From VXOZ01 sp965220045 (GTDB taxonomy: Bacteria; Chloroflexota; UBA11872; VXOZ01): DNA of 64,000 nucleotides. Below the pieces are notes generated by a model. The model was not told where the DNA came from. It saw only the letters and a list, made by a program, of their open reading frames with translations, and ran no database searches. The stretch is from the NCBI GenBank assembly GCA_965220045.1, contig OZ244803.1, positions 2,418,001-2,482,000 of the forward strand, written 5' to 3'. Both the position numbers and the translations under genes were made by a program. Shown one piece after another: positions 16,450-24,712 of this stretch (positions are counted from its first letter, which is position 1; each line of letters begins with the position of its first letter).

Positions 16450-17487
16450 TCACACTCGCTCCTGCCAAGCCATGTGCTGAGCCTGCACGGCCGCGCGCAT
16501 CGTATTGAGCGCATCGGCCGTGGCCGCGTGGCGCGCAGCGGTGTCGCCAAATGTCGCGAGAGCGCCGTCGACCATGGCCGCGAATGCGTCTACAGCGGCG
16601 GCGCCGGCAGCCGCCGGTGACAGGGTACGCCCAAGTTCACCGTAGGCGAAGACCCCTCCAGCGGGCAGAGTCTCCGGCATCGCTCCGCCCCAGACCTGGA
16701 GTTTGCTCCCGCTGATCCAGGCTGTGCCTGCAGTGCCAATGACGGTTAGTTCGCGGAAGGGCGCGCTCGCCTCCGGCGCGAGCCAGTTGCATATCACCAC
16801 ACCCTCGCCGCCCCCGGCAAAACCGCAGCGGACAATGCCCGAATCTTCAAAATCAGGGTGTTCTGATACGCCGATGCACCGGGTCGCGGCATACTCCACG
16901 GCTACGTCGCCACCGAGCCACCGGAGCGCGTCGAGGTCATGGACGGCCAGATTGGTCAGCACACCGCCGTGCGTTTTCGTCGCAAAGAAAGCCTGGGTGC
17001 GGGGCGTGGCCGCGATCTGCTGTGAATTGATGACCACCGCCTGGTTGACGGCGCCGAGCTGTCCCGCGGCAATCAGTTCACGCAAGCGCACGTAGGCCAG
17101 CATGAAACGCAGCGGCTGCAGCGAGAGCAACGCCGTGCCGGAAGCAGCTTGGGCCTGGGCAACGGCGTCAAATTGCTCGACGGAGACCGCGAGCGGCGCA
17201 TGGGCGATCACATGCTTGCCGGCGCGTAGGGCTTCCTGGATAGCGGCCGCCTTGTCGCCGTTCGCCGTAGCCACCAGGACGGCATCTACGGCAGTCTCCG
17301 CCAAGAGCGGCGTGAGGCGCGGGAAGACCGGCACGCGGTACCGTCCTGCCGCCGCCATGCGCAGGCGCCCGCTGCGTTCAGCGATGGCTACCAATTCCGC
17401 CGCACTGTGTTGGCGCAGCCGGTCGAGCACGCGATAGATCTCGTCATGCTCCAGTCCGACGGCGGCAATGCGTAGAGGAGAATTCAC
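16450..17487 (-). CDS. Gfo/Idh/MocA family oxidoreductase
   Basis: NAD(P)-binding fold at the N-terminus (LRIAAVGLEHDEIY, a divergent GxGxxG), then the family pattern of a C-terminal beta-sheet domain. The usual EKP motif is replaced by HAPLAVS (AGKHVIAHAPLAVS), so the conserved Lys of EKP is missing. GGVLTNLAVHDLDALRWLGG gives the D-x-x-x-H type motif of the active site. GTG at 17487 puts the Rossmann strand at the N-terminus; an ATG at 17544 would add 19 residues without a ribosome-binding site. Forms a pair with the PfkB kinase downstream. The loss of the EKP Lys makes true dehydrogenase activity uncertain. Confidence 0.8.
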   Translation of the reverse strand: MNSPLRIAAVGLEHDEIYRVLDRLRQHSAAELVAIAERSGRLRMAAAGRYRVPVFPRLTPLLAETAVDAVLVATANGDKAAAIQEALRAGKHVIAHAPLAVSVEQFDAVAQAQAASGTALLSLQPLRFMLAYVRLRELIAAGQLGAVNQAVVINSQQIAATPRTQAFFATKTHGGVLTNLAVHDLDALRWLGGDVAVEYAATRCIGVSEHPDFEDSGIVRCGFAGGGEGVVICNWLAPEASAPFRELTVIGTAGTAWISGSKLQVWGGAMPETLPAGGVFAYGELGRTLSPAAAGAAAVDAFAAMVDGALATFGDTAARHAATADALNTMRAAVQAQHMAWQERV

Positions 17488-17567
17488 GGGGCATGTACTA
17501 ATCTGGAAGGGTCTTAAGAGACTGTGGGAGGCAAGAGTGCCCATGCCAAGGGGCGTTCGTCAAGAAC

Positions 17568-18734
17568 CTAGGCAGTGGCGCTGCCGTTTCCCTTGCCGTT
17601 CGTTTGCGCCTGAGGCGCTGTGGCTTCCCGTGCGTTCGGCACTTCGGAGTCAATCGGATAGCGGTAGACCTTGCCCTCGTAGTTCTTGAGGACGATCTCG
17701 CTCTCCGTAATCTCCTGGATGAAGTCCGGCGTGACGGGAATCTTGCCGCCGCCCTGGGGCGCGTCGATGACGTAGTGCGGCACGGCCATGCCGCTGGTGT
17801 GGCCCTGGATAGCCTTGATGATCTCCAAGCCCTTTTCCACGGCGGTGCGGAAGTGGCTGGTGCCGGTGACCAAGTCCGCCTGGTAAAGGTAGTACGGCTT
17901 CACGCGAATCTTGAGCAGGCCCTGCACAAGCTCCTTCATGGTCTCAGGATCGTCATTCACACCGCGCAGCAGCACACTCTGGTTGCCGACCGGAATGCCG
18001 TGGTCGTTCATGAGTTCGCACGCGCGGCTGGATTCCGGCGTGATCTCACGCGGGTGGTTGAAGTGCGTGTTCAGATAAACCGGATGGTACCGCTGGATAA
18101 TCTCGCAGAGGTTTTCCGTCACCCGCTGGGGCAACGTAACCGGCATGCGGGAGTCGAGCCGGACGATCTCCATGTGCGGAATCGCCCGCAGGCCCTTGAG
18201 GATGTAGTCGATCTGGTGGTCGAGCAGCATAAACGGATCGCCGCCGGAGATGATGACGTCGCGCACCTCAGGGTGGGTCGCAATATACTCGATTTGCCGG
18301 TCCCAGTCCTCCTTTTTCACGGCATTGCGGCTGCCCACCTCTCGGCGGCGCGTGCAGAAGCGGCAGTACATGGCGCACTGCAACTGCACCACCATGAGCA
18401 CCCGGTCGGGATAGCGATGCGTCAGATAGGGTACCGGCGCGTCCATATCCTCCGCCAGCGGGTCCATGGTGGTCATGGAATCGCTGTGGTCGAGCTCCAT
18501 CTCGTCGGGAATGGCCTGCCGCCAGATGGGGTCGTTGATCTCTTCAATCAGGCCGAGGTAATAGGGATTGATGCGTACGGGGAAATTCTTGTGCAGGCTG
18601 GCCGCAGTCTCATCATCCAAACCGAGCCGCTCGCCAAGCTCGTCAATGAGTTTCTCGGGCCGGTTAATGCCCGCCGCCAGCAGCTCCTGCCACTCTTCTT
18701 TGTTCCGTTTCACTTGTGTTTGCGAAATCGCCAT
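17568..18734 (-). CDS. kamA: L-lysine 2,3-aminomutase (KamA family radical SAM enzyme)
   Basis: 388 residues. The radical SAM cluster motif is C120-xxx-C124-xx-C127 (CAMYCRFCTRR). PLP is expected on the Lys of DAPQGGGKIPV. The Asp of YLYQADLVTGTSHFRT and the Asp of VIDAPQGGGK correspond to the two residues that grip the side-chain amino group of lysine in characterised lysine 2,3-aminomutases; glutamate 2,3-aminomutases differ there. I therefore favour interconversion of L-lysine and L-beta-lysine. GAAGGAG precedes the ATG. The upstream neighbour is an ATP-grasp-like protein. The Ala/Gly/Asn-rich C-terminal tail is unusual. The EF-P-modifying enzyme EpmB is less likely: it is shorter and normally goes with EpmA, absent here. 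Confidence 0.88.
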   Translation of the reverse strand: MAISQTQVKRNKEEWQELLAAGINRPEKLIDELGERLGLDDETAASLHKNFPVRINPYYLGLIEEINDPIWRQAIPDEMELDHSDSMTTMDPLAEDMDAPVPYLTHRYPDRVLMVVQLQCAMYCRFCTRRREVGSRNAVKKEDWDRQIEYIATHPEVRDVIISGGDPFMLLDHQIDYILKGLRAIPHMEIVRLDSRMPVTLPQRVTENLCEIIQRYHPVYLNTHFNHPREITPESSRACELMNDHGIPVGNQSVLLRGVNDDPETMKELVQGLLKIRVKPYYLYQADLVTGTSHFRTAVEKGLEIIKAIQGHTSGMAVPHYVIDAPQGGGKIPVTPDFIQEITESEIVLKNYEGKVYRYPIDSEVPNAREATAPQAQTNGKGNGSATA

Positions 18735-18788
18735 TGCGGCTCCTTCTCCAAATCCCCCTGCGAGTTCCTCGTCAATTCAGTCTTGCTC

Positions 18789-18829
18789 CAAATCCTCACC
18801 CTAGCCCTCTCCCTAAGGGAGAGGGGACA
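18789..18829. repeat. Dispersed CCCTCTCC...GGAGAGGG palindrome
   Basis: CCCTCTCC-CTAA-GGGAGAGGG hairpin preceded by CCTCACCCTAG, in the space between the ATP-grasp and kamA genes. Related copies lie at 28826-28860, 28999-29022 and 42653-42692. Could weaken read-through between the two genes. Confidence 0.6.
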
Positions 18830-18888
18830 AACGGAGAGCCTACGTATTTGGCATTGCTTCCGATTTGGCAATGCTTCCGAGCAACACA

Positions 18889-20460
18889 TTACAGGTCAAG
18901 GTCTACGCCGTCTTCACTGATGGCCGCGGGCACCATCACGGCGTCCACCATGCCATGAATGAGCTTCTTGTCCGCCGGTACAACTGTCACCAGAATGCCC
19001 GCAAGCTGCGTCTCATCATTCACAACGAAGTAGTACGGGCTCATGCGCACCCTACCGTGCATCCTGCGCACCGTGTCCTGTGCAAAGTCATAGTAGCGCG
19101 TCCCGTAGCGGTTGCCGTGATGGAACTTCTGTAAGGCGTGGGGCGTTGTCGAGAATGCGTCCAGCGCAGACTGCACGGCGTCATCCCACTCCGACTCGGG
19201 CCGGTCGTGGCCGATGGTCACGCCGCGGCTGCCCCAGGCGGTCGGGGCAAAACCGGATGGCTTTATGACAAGCCGCCGGTCGGCTTGACCCAGTCCCTTG
19301 AGCTGTTCCCAATGCGTTATCGGTCGCTTTGCGACTTCCAATCCCGGCACGACCGCTTGCGGCGGCAAAGGCCGCGGGTCCAGTATCCAAGTCTCTGGGA
19401 TGACTTGCTTCAGGGCGGCAAAATCGCTTTTGCCCATCTCTTGCACCCAGTATTCCGCCAGCACGGGATGGTGGAAGAGCGCAAAGAGCAGCTTTTCCTC
19501 GAGATATGCCTTCACCGGCGGGGTCATGGTGACAAGCTGCTTGCGGACGGCGTACAGCAGGACGTCGTAATTCGGGATGTTCTTCAGATCGAAGAGTTCA
19601 AAGAAGCGGTAGAGCGTATCCACCGGCTCCCCATCGAGCATGAGCCCATTGCCATGTAGTTCGATGGCTTCAGGCTTGGCGCACGCGCTGTGCATGCCCA
19701 GCTTGCCCAACTGGTCGGAGACCCACTGCATTTCGGGACGATAGTCATTGGATTCATCGGAAACGGCGATAGCAAGCTGCGGGTTGTCTGATGCCGCGCG
19801 ATCGCGGATCATGGCGGCAAAGCCCTCTGCCATGCCGTTCGCGCCGCCGACCATGTCAAAGCCCAGGCCGCTATAGTGCTGCTGCATACTGCCGGTGAGG
19901 CCGATGCCGCCGGGGATGGAATCAAGCTCGGCGGCCTTTACGCCGTCCCTCGTCAAGAGCAAGTCCGGCCGGATCACGCCGGGCAGGTCGCGGCGAAAGC
20001 GGTTCATCCGCCCGTAGTCGATGACGGTCTCACTCTTCCCAAGGTCGAGGTACTCGTGGAAGAAGGCGGGGATGGTGCCGCGCACGCTGCGCTTGTAGAG
20101 GCGATTCGCGGCGCCATAGAATGCCAGCAACTGGTTTCCCAACTGCTGCAGCCGCTGGTAGCTTTGGGGAGTGATTGAGAACGGTTCCGGCGCAATGCGC
20201 CATGACGCGCGCGACCCCTCTACGAGGGGTCGATCGGCCTCGCCAAACAAGCCGCTGGCGGGCACGCTCTCATTCAGGGCCAGGCTGCGCGCGCGGGCGT
20301 CACCTTCAGCGACCGCATTGAGCGCGGCAGAACGTCCAAGAGGAGAATCCTCTCCGCTTTCCGCCTCTGCCGACTGACTTCCAACTTCAGCCGTTTGGCT
20401 TCCGGCATTGGCCGTTTGGCTTCCGGTTTCAACCGTAGTACATCGCCCGTCTTGCGTCAT
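18889..20460 (-). CDS. ATP-grasp-like protein, predicted carboxylate-amine ligase
   Basis: 523 residues, function not assigned. Residues from about 90 on look like an ATP-grasp enzyme of the glutathionylspermidine-synthase-like kind: AAELDSIPGGIGLTGSM, VDTLYRFFELFDLKNIPN, and RRLVIKPSGFAPTAWGSRGV, which resembles the Lys and Gly-rich loop that cover ATP. The first 45 residues are a low-complexity tail made of a seven-residue repeat (GSQTAN/GSQTAE/GSQSAE), unlikely to be structured. It lies directly upstream of kamA in the same direction. An ATP-dependent amide-forming ligase whose substrate is beta-lysine would explain the pairing, but that is inference. No close named family comes to mind. 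Confidence 0.7.
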   Translation of the reverse strand: MTQDGRCTTVETGSQTANAGSQTAEVGSQSAEAESGEDSPLGRSAALNAVAEGDARARSLALNESVPASGLFGEADRPLVEGSRASWRIAPEPFSITPQSYQRLQQLGNQLLAFYGAANRLYKRSVRGTIPAFFHEYLDLGKSETVIDYGRMNRFRRDLPGVIRPDLLLTRDGVKAAELDSIPGGIGLTGSMQQHYSGLGFDMVGGANGMAEGFAAMIRDRAASDNPQLAIAVSDESNDYRPEMQWVSDQLGKLGMHSACAKPEAIELHGNGLMLDGEPVDTLYRFFELFDLKNIPNYDVLLYAVRKQLVTMTPPVKAYLEEKLLFALFHHPVLAEYWVQEMGKSDFAALKQVIPETWILDPRPLPPQAVVPGLEVAKRPITHWEQLKGLGQADRRLVIKPSGFAPTAWGSRGVTIGHDRPESEWDDAVQSALDAFSTTPHALQKFHHGNRYGTRYYDFAQDTVRRMHGRVRMSPYYFVVNDETQLAGILVTVVPADKKLIHGMVDAVMVPAAISEDGVDLDL

Positions 20461-20612
20461 TTCAACCCGCTCAGATCCTCGAAGTGCTCCATTACTTCAG
20501 TATTTATAGGATAACACGCACCCAGGAAACTGCCAATTGAGCGCTGGTCAACGGACGCGGTAACTGCCCCACGCCTGGAGAGCTTCTCGGCCCATACTGC
20601 GACGCCGCGCCC

Positions 20613-20792
20613 CTAAGAGTCTGGATCTGTGGACGACGCGCCGTCTTGGTTTTCACGTTCCTCGCGCAAAGCGTTGACCTCCCGCCGTAAGTCGGCAAGC
20701 TGCCGCGTGAGGAAGAAGAAATAGCCGAAGACTATGATCCACAGAATTGCGAACGCCGCAAAGAGGTAGTCGAAGTTCTGTATCGTGTCCAT
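20613..20792 (-). CDS. ccmD: CcmD-like small membrane protein
   Basis: 59 residues, MDTIQNFDYLFAAFAILW at the start, one membrane segment (about 9-29), then a basic and charged coiled stretch (RQLADLRREVNALREEREN) facing the cytoplasm. Size, topology and position immediately downstream of ccmC match CcmD, which helps release holo-CcmE from the CcmABC complex. The stop is followed by no recognisable terminator. 20 bases separate it from ccmC. Confidence 0.85.
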   Translation of the reverse strand: MDTIQNFDYLFAAFAILWIIVFGYFFFLTRQLADLRREVNALREERENQDGASSTDPDS

Positions 20793-20812
20793 TCAGTTGC
20801 CTGCCTTTCACT

Positions 20813-21517
20813 TCATCTCGCCTGGGTACGCAATCCAACCAATGTTTCCCGTAATTCGTCGATTTGCAGCCGCTGGCGCACCAGGAATAGCGCCAGGAGC
20901 GTAAATGCCACACTGCAATAGAGCACCGTATACCACATGCTCATGGGCAGGTCCGGCCCATCCGCCCGGGCAACAATGGGGTCAGGATGGAGTGTGCGCC
21001 ACCAGCGGACTGACATGTGGACAATCGGCACGTCGATGAAGCCGATGATGCCAATCACCGCGGCGTAACGCCGACCGCGTTCGGGGTCGCCGACAAAGCC
21101 GCGCAGCATGAGATAGACCACGTAGATGATCCAAAGCAATAGCGTCGCGGTAAGGCGCGGGTCCCAACTCCAATACGTGCCCCAGATCGGTTTGCCCCAG
21201 ATCGCGCCGCTGATGAGCGTAATGGTAGTGAATACCACGCCAATTTCCGCCCACACGCGCGCGATGCGGTCTTTGCGCGGGCTTGGACGCCGGAGATAGA
21301 GAATGCTCGCCACGAAGACGAGGAAGAAGCTCAAGTACGCATTCCAGATGGAGGCAAGATGAATGTAGAACACCTTCTGCACTGCGCCCTGGACTAACTC
21401 GACCGGCGTGTAGATGAAGATGAGCCACAGCGCCCCTACCATGCCAAGCAGCGTGGCAACGCCAAGCACATCATCCATCCAACGCCGCCCGCCAGCCTCG
21501 TTCTTGCTCGCCATCAT
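20813..21517 (-). CDS. ccmC: Haem exporter/handling protein CcmC
   Basis: 234 residues and six predicted membrane segments. The tryptophan-rich haem-handling motif reads WGTYWSWDPR, and the flanking conserved histidines are in YIHLASIWNAYL and VPIVHMSVRWWRTLH. CcmC loads haem onto CcmE on the outer face of the membrane. Two consecutive ATGs start the gene; the first has AGGAGAGG six bases ahead. A TTAAGC-AA-GCTTAA inverted repeat at 21714-21727 lies in the upstream space and may be regulatory. Confidence 0.93.
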   Translation of the reverse strand: MMASKNEAGGRRWMDDVLGVATLLGMVGALWLIFIYTPVELVQGAVQKVFYIHLASIWNAYLSFFLVFVASILYLRRPSPRKDRIARVWAEIGVVFTTITLISGAIWGKPIWGTYWSWDPRLTATLLLWIIYVVYLMLRGFVGDPERGRRYAAVIGIIGFIDVPIVHMSVRWWRTLHPDPIVARADGPDLPMSMWYTVLYCSVAFTLLALFLVRQRLQIDELRETLVGLRTQAR

Positions 21518-21788
21518 CGAAATCCTCTCCTAGAACGCCCTTGTGTCTTACTCAGTCCGGTATGGGTACGACTGCCCGCGCGCCTCGCTAGGCAGATCCC
21601 CAGACGCACCATTACTTACCAACGGTTCAGAGTGACCCATGTCCATAGAGCACAACTCTCGCCGTCTGAATCCCTCATTTCTCTTCCCTCCCATTAAGGT
21701 ACACGCGCACGCATTAAGCAAGCTTAACAATTCCGGTAGTTGGGCCTAAGATTCGCTCTTCCTACTCTCTCAGACAATTCTAGTATTC

Positions 21789-22457
21789 TCATCCTTCAAC
21801 GACGTGCTCAAACAACAAATATGCAAGGGTCAGGAAAATCACGTCAAAGGCGATGAGCAGGCCGATCCATGGCGGCCCGCCCCCGGCGCCGCTGATGGCC
21901 TCACTTGTCGCCTTTACGGCGCCGATGAGCACAGGCACGGTCGTGGGCAAGAGCAGGAGCGGCAGCAATGCTTCGCGCGCCCGGCTCAAGGCCGCCATGG
22001 CGGAGAACATGGTTCCGAGAATGGCAAATCCCAGTGTACCCAGCACTGTAATGAGAAGCACGGACGGCCGCAGCACCGGCAGATTGAAGAGCAGCGCGAA
22101 CATGGGCAATGTCACCGCCTCCATGATGAACAGAAAGAGCAGGTTCGCTACCAGCTTGCCAATGTAGAGCGTGCCCCGGTCGATAGGCGCGAGCAGCAAG
22201 CCCGGCAACGTCCCTCGCTCATGTTCCCGCACAAAGGTGCGCCCCATGCCCAGCATGGCGGCAAAGGCGATGGTCAGCCACAGCAATCCCGGTCCAACCT
22301 CCCGCACCACGGGCCCGCGCAGGTCGAGGGCCAAGTTGAAGATAACGAGTGACAGAATGGCAAAGGTGAGCATCAAAACCAGCAAGTCCCGCGCGCGCAT
22401 CTCTACCAAGAGGTCTTTGTGCACCACCGCATAGACTTGGTGTAAGGCCCGGTTCAT
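21789..22457 (-). CDS. ccmB: Haem ABC exporter permease CcmB
   Basis: About 222 residues with six hydrophobic segments; MNRALHQVYAVVHKDLLVEMRARDLL, FVREHERGTLPGLLLAPIDRG and LLPLLLLPTTVPVLIGAVKAT are typical of CcmB. The ATG at 22457 overlaps the ccmA stop in ATGA; upstream extension is spurious. Partner of CcmA. 271 bases separate its end from ccmC. Confidence 0.93.
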   Translation of the reverse strand: MNRALHQVYAVVHKDLLVEMRARDLLVLMLTFAILSLVIFNLALDLRGPVVREVGPGLLWLTIAFAAMLGMGRTFVREHERGTLPGLLLAPIDRGTLYIGKLVANLLFLFIMEAVTLPMFALLFNLPVLRPSVLLITVLGTLGFAILGTMFSAMAALSRAREALLPLLLLPTTVPVLIGAVKATSEAISGAGGGPPWIGLLIAFDVIFLTLAYLLFEHVVEG

Positions 22458-23206
22458 CGCGCCGCTCCCGCTAGCCGGCGGTAGGCCTGCTGCAGTTGCG
22501 TGTGATCGAGGGTCGAGCTCTCGGCTGCATAGACCGGTTCTCCCCGCGCGAGCACTACAACGCGGTCGCACAACGCCAAAGCACGCTCCAGGTTGTGCGT
22601 GGTAAGCACGACTGTCCGCTGCGGAATGGCGCGGCCTTGGACGAGAGACGCGAGCAGATCGAGATGTTCCTGGTCCAAGCCGGTATCCGGTTCGTCCAGC
22701 AACAGCACGGCGGGATCATGGACAAGGGCCCGCGCCAGGGCCACGCGCTGCTGCATGCCCCGCGACAGGTTTCCAATCTGCTCGTGGCGGCGCGGGTAGA
22801 TGTCCACGAGTCTCAGTAGCGTCTCAACCCGCGCCACGAGGTCCGGCACCCCATAGAGGCGGCCGTAGAACAGCAAGTTTTCGCGGGCGGAAAGCTCCTC
22901 GTAGAGGAACGTCCGGTGGGCGACAACACCGACGTGGCGGCGCACGTCGTTTGGCGTTTCTATACTGTCGTTGCCCATGATACGCAGCGTACCGGCCGAC
23001 GGTCGCAAGAGCGTCGCCAGGATGGCAATGAGCGTGGTTTTGCCGGCGCCGTTGGGTCCAAGCACACCGAGCCGCTCATTGCGGCCCAAAGAGAGGGTTA
23101 CTTTGTCCAACGCAACCTGGGCGCCGTAGCGCTTGGCGAGACCCTGGGCTTCGAGGGCAGGGCACGTATCGGCTATTCCAGCGTCACTCATTACGGGGAT
23201 CGCCAC
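22454..23206 (-). CDS. ccmA: Haem ABC exporter ATP-binding protein CcmA
   Basis: 250-residue ABC ATPase: Walker A GPNGAGKTT, signature LSRGMQQRVALARAL, Walker B AVLLLDEPDTGLD, and the switch His in LTTHNLE. The sequence around the signature (NLSRGMQQR) is CcmA-like. GTG at 23206 has AGGAAG just ahead; an ATG at 23191, which overlaps the upstream stop in ATGAGTGA, is the alternative. Drives release of holo-CcmE with CcmB, CcmC and CcmD. Confidence 0.92.
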   Translation of the reverse strand: MAIPVMSDAGIADTCPALEAQGLAKRYGAQVALDKVTLSLGRNERLGVLGPNGAGKTTLIAILATLLRPSAGTLRIMGNDSIETPNDVRRHVGVVAHRTFLYEELSARENLLFYGRLYGVPDLVARVETLLRLVDIYPRRHEQIGNLSRGMQQRVALARALVHDPAVLLLDEPDTGLDQEHLDLLASLVQGRAIPQRTVVLTTHNLERALALCDRVVVLARGEPVYAAESSTLDHTQLQQAYRRLAGAAR

Positions 23207-24452
23207 CCTCTTCCTGGTGGAATTCCATCAAGCGCTGCTTCAACGCTGCGCGTTGGCGCCGGTATTCGTCTTCAGCCAGGCTTCCCGCCGCAAAGTCATC
23301 ATCGAGTTGGGCGATAGCCAGGAGCAAGCTCTCACCAGCATCGGGGGTGGTGGGTGCTATTGGCGCCGCAGGCGCAGCCCTGCGGCGCAGTCCGCCGCGC
23401 ATGCGGTACGCCGCATAGAGTAAAGGCAAGACCAGCACCACGCCAAGCAGCACAAAGAGGCTTGCCTGCGTGCCGCGCACTTGCTCGAATAACCGCTCAA
23501 GCCGCACCTGGAGCGACGGCGTGGGCAAACCTTCAATCCTGACCCTTACGTCCGCGCGCGCTGACAGCGCTTCAGCCGACCCCACCACATAACGGCGGTC
23601 GCCGATCGGTGTGGCTTGCACGGTCAAGTCTGCGGAGTCTATGCGCAAATTGTGCTCTTCCAGCGCCAGGACCGCGAAGTTGTCCGTCGGATAGACCGTC
23701 CGCTTGACCAAATCAAGGGAACTGCCGCCATACGGTACCTGGTACCCAAACGCTACTTCACGCTCGCCCGGCAACAGCGGCATGAAGACGCCGAAACCGC
23801 GATCGATCTGCACGACGCTATCCGCGTTGAGGCCGCTGATCATGGTAAGGTCCTGGGCATTCGCGGGGAGGGCAAAGCGCAACACCCGGTCCATGGGCGC
23901 TCCACTCCCCGCACCGCCGGTGGCAAGAAAGGTGCGGTCGCTCTGATTCGCGAGCCGCACAACCTCGATGACGGCGAGCATGCCGCTCTGCTCCTCTCCG
24001 GGCGCGATGATCATGACGTCCGTGATCACCCGGACCACACTCACATCCTGGCTGGCCTCATACACGATGAGCGGCGGCGCTTGAATCTCAGCGCTCTCGG
24101 CAAAGCGCACCTCCGGTGTGTTGTACGGCACCTGCACATAGGCGGCGACCGCCACGAAGCTCAGCCCTGTGTCCGTAGGGAGGTCTGCGAAACGATACGC
24201 GCCTTCAGCGTCAGTCACCTGAGTGCGCTGCTCCAAGATGTTGCCGTCGCGCAGGAAATAGAGGGTTACGGCTACGTCCGCGGGGATACCGCCGCCCTCT
24301 GTGCCGTTGACGACCGTGCCGGTGATGACGCCGTCTGCCGCCGCGAGCGGAGCGGTTGTGAGGAGACTGAAGAGAAAGGCAAAGAGCAAGGACAAGGCTA
24401 TGCGTATTGGGGTCAGGGAGTTGGTGCAAGCCTTAGGGCCTTGAGCAGCCAC
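23184..24452 (-). CDS. Secreted membrane-anchored protein with carboxypeptidase-regulatory-like domain
   Basis: A signal peptide (SLLFAFLFSLLTTAPLAAADG) is followed by GVITGTVVNGTEGG and TDAEGAYRFADLPTD, a CarboxypepD_reg-like beta-sandwich, then a second extracytoplasmic region, a membrane segment (SLFVLLGVVLVLPLLYAAY) and a short cytoplasmic tail (LDDDFAAGSLAEDEYRRQRAALKQR) similar to the tail motif of the CcmI-like protein in this locus. The open frame runs 93 residues further upstream, but that part is made of translated dispersed repeats (SFPRKRESI type). The GTG at 24452 with GGGAG ahead gives a normal signal peptide, so I start there. Overlaps ccmA by 23 bases. Role in cytochrome assembly is suggested only by position. 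Confidence 0.7.
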   Translation of the reverse strand: MAAQGPKACTNSLTPIRIALSLLFAFLFSLLTTAPLAAADGVITGTVVNGTEGGGIPADVAVTLYFLRDGNILEQRTQVTDAEGAYRFADLPTDTGLSFVAVAAYVQVPYNTPEVRFAESAEIQAPPLIVYEASQDVSVVRVITDVMIIAPGEEQSGMLAVIEVVRLANQSDRTFLATGGAGSGAPMDRVLRFALPANAQDLTMISGLNADSVVQIDRGFGVFMPLLPGEREVAFGYQVPYGGSSLDLVKRTVYPTDNFAVLALEEHNLRIDSADLTVQATPIGDRRYVVGSAEALSARADVRVRIEGLPTPSLQVRLERLFEQVRGTQASLFVLLGVVLVLPLLYAAYRMRGGLRRRAAPAAPIAPTTPDAGESLLLAIAQLDDDFAAGSLAEDEYRRQRAALKQRLMEFHQEEGGDPRNE

Positions 24453-24474
24453 GTCTCCCGCAGTGGAAGAGAAG

Positions 24475-24680
24475 ATGGATTCCCGCTTGCGCGGGAATGA
24501 CGGATCCTGCTCCGCTTTGGGTTCTGGATTTCGCGGGAACGACGGGGAGGTCTTTCGGATGTGTTTCCCCATTTGTGGGAGTGACGGGGATGGCTCTCGG
24601 ATGAGTTTTCCCATTCGCGGTAGCGACGGAAATGACTCTCGGATGTGTATCCCCTTTTGCGGGAACGACGGCATATCCAC
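24475..24680. repeat. Cluster of degenerate repeats (ATTCCCGC...GCGGGAATGACGG family)
   Basis: The first copy is a hairpin, ATTCCCGC-TTGC-GCGGGAAT, followed by GACGG. Then come about four decayed copies ending GCGGGAACGACGG or similar; the last three are spaced about 42 bases apart. In the minus strand the cluster is an open frame continuous with the downstream gene, and it encodes Ser/Pro-rich repeats. Relatives lie at 36271-36358, 51719-51746 and 52029-52078. Confidence 0.7.
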
Positions 24681-24712
24681 GCAGCGCTCTATAGGCGGAT
24701 GTGGTGCCCTTT

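Noticed and set aside
17604..18920. Plus-strand open frame of 438 codons
   Set aside because: Antisense to kamA, which has its radical SAM motif and other conserved residues; the long frame results from high GC content.
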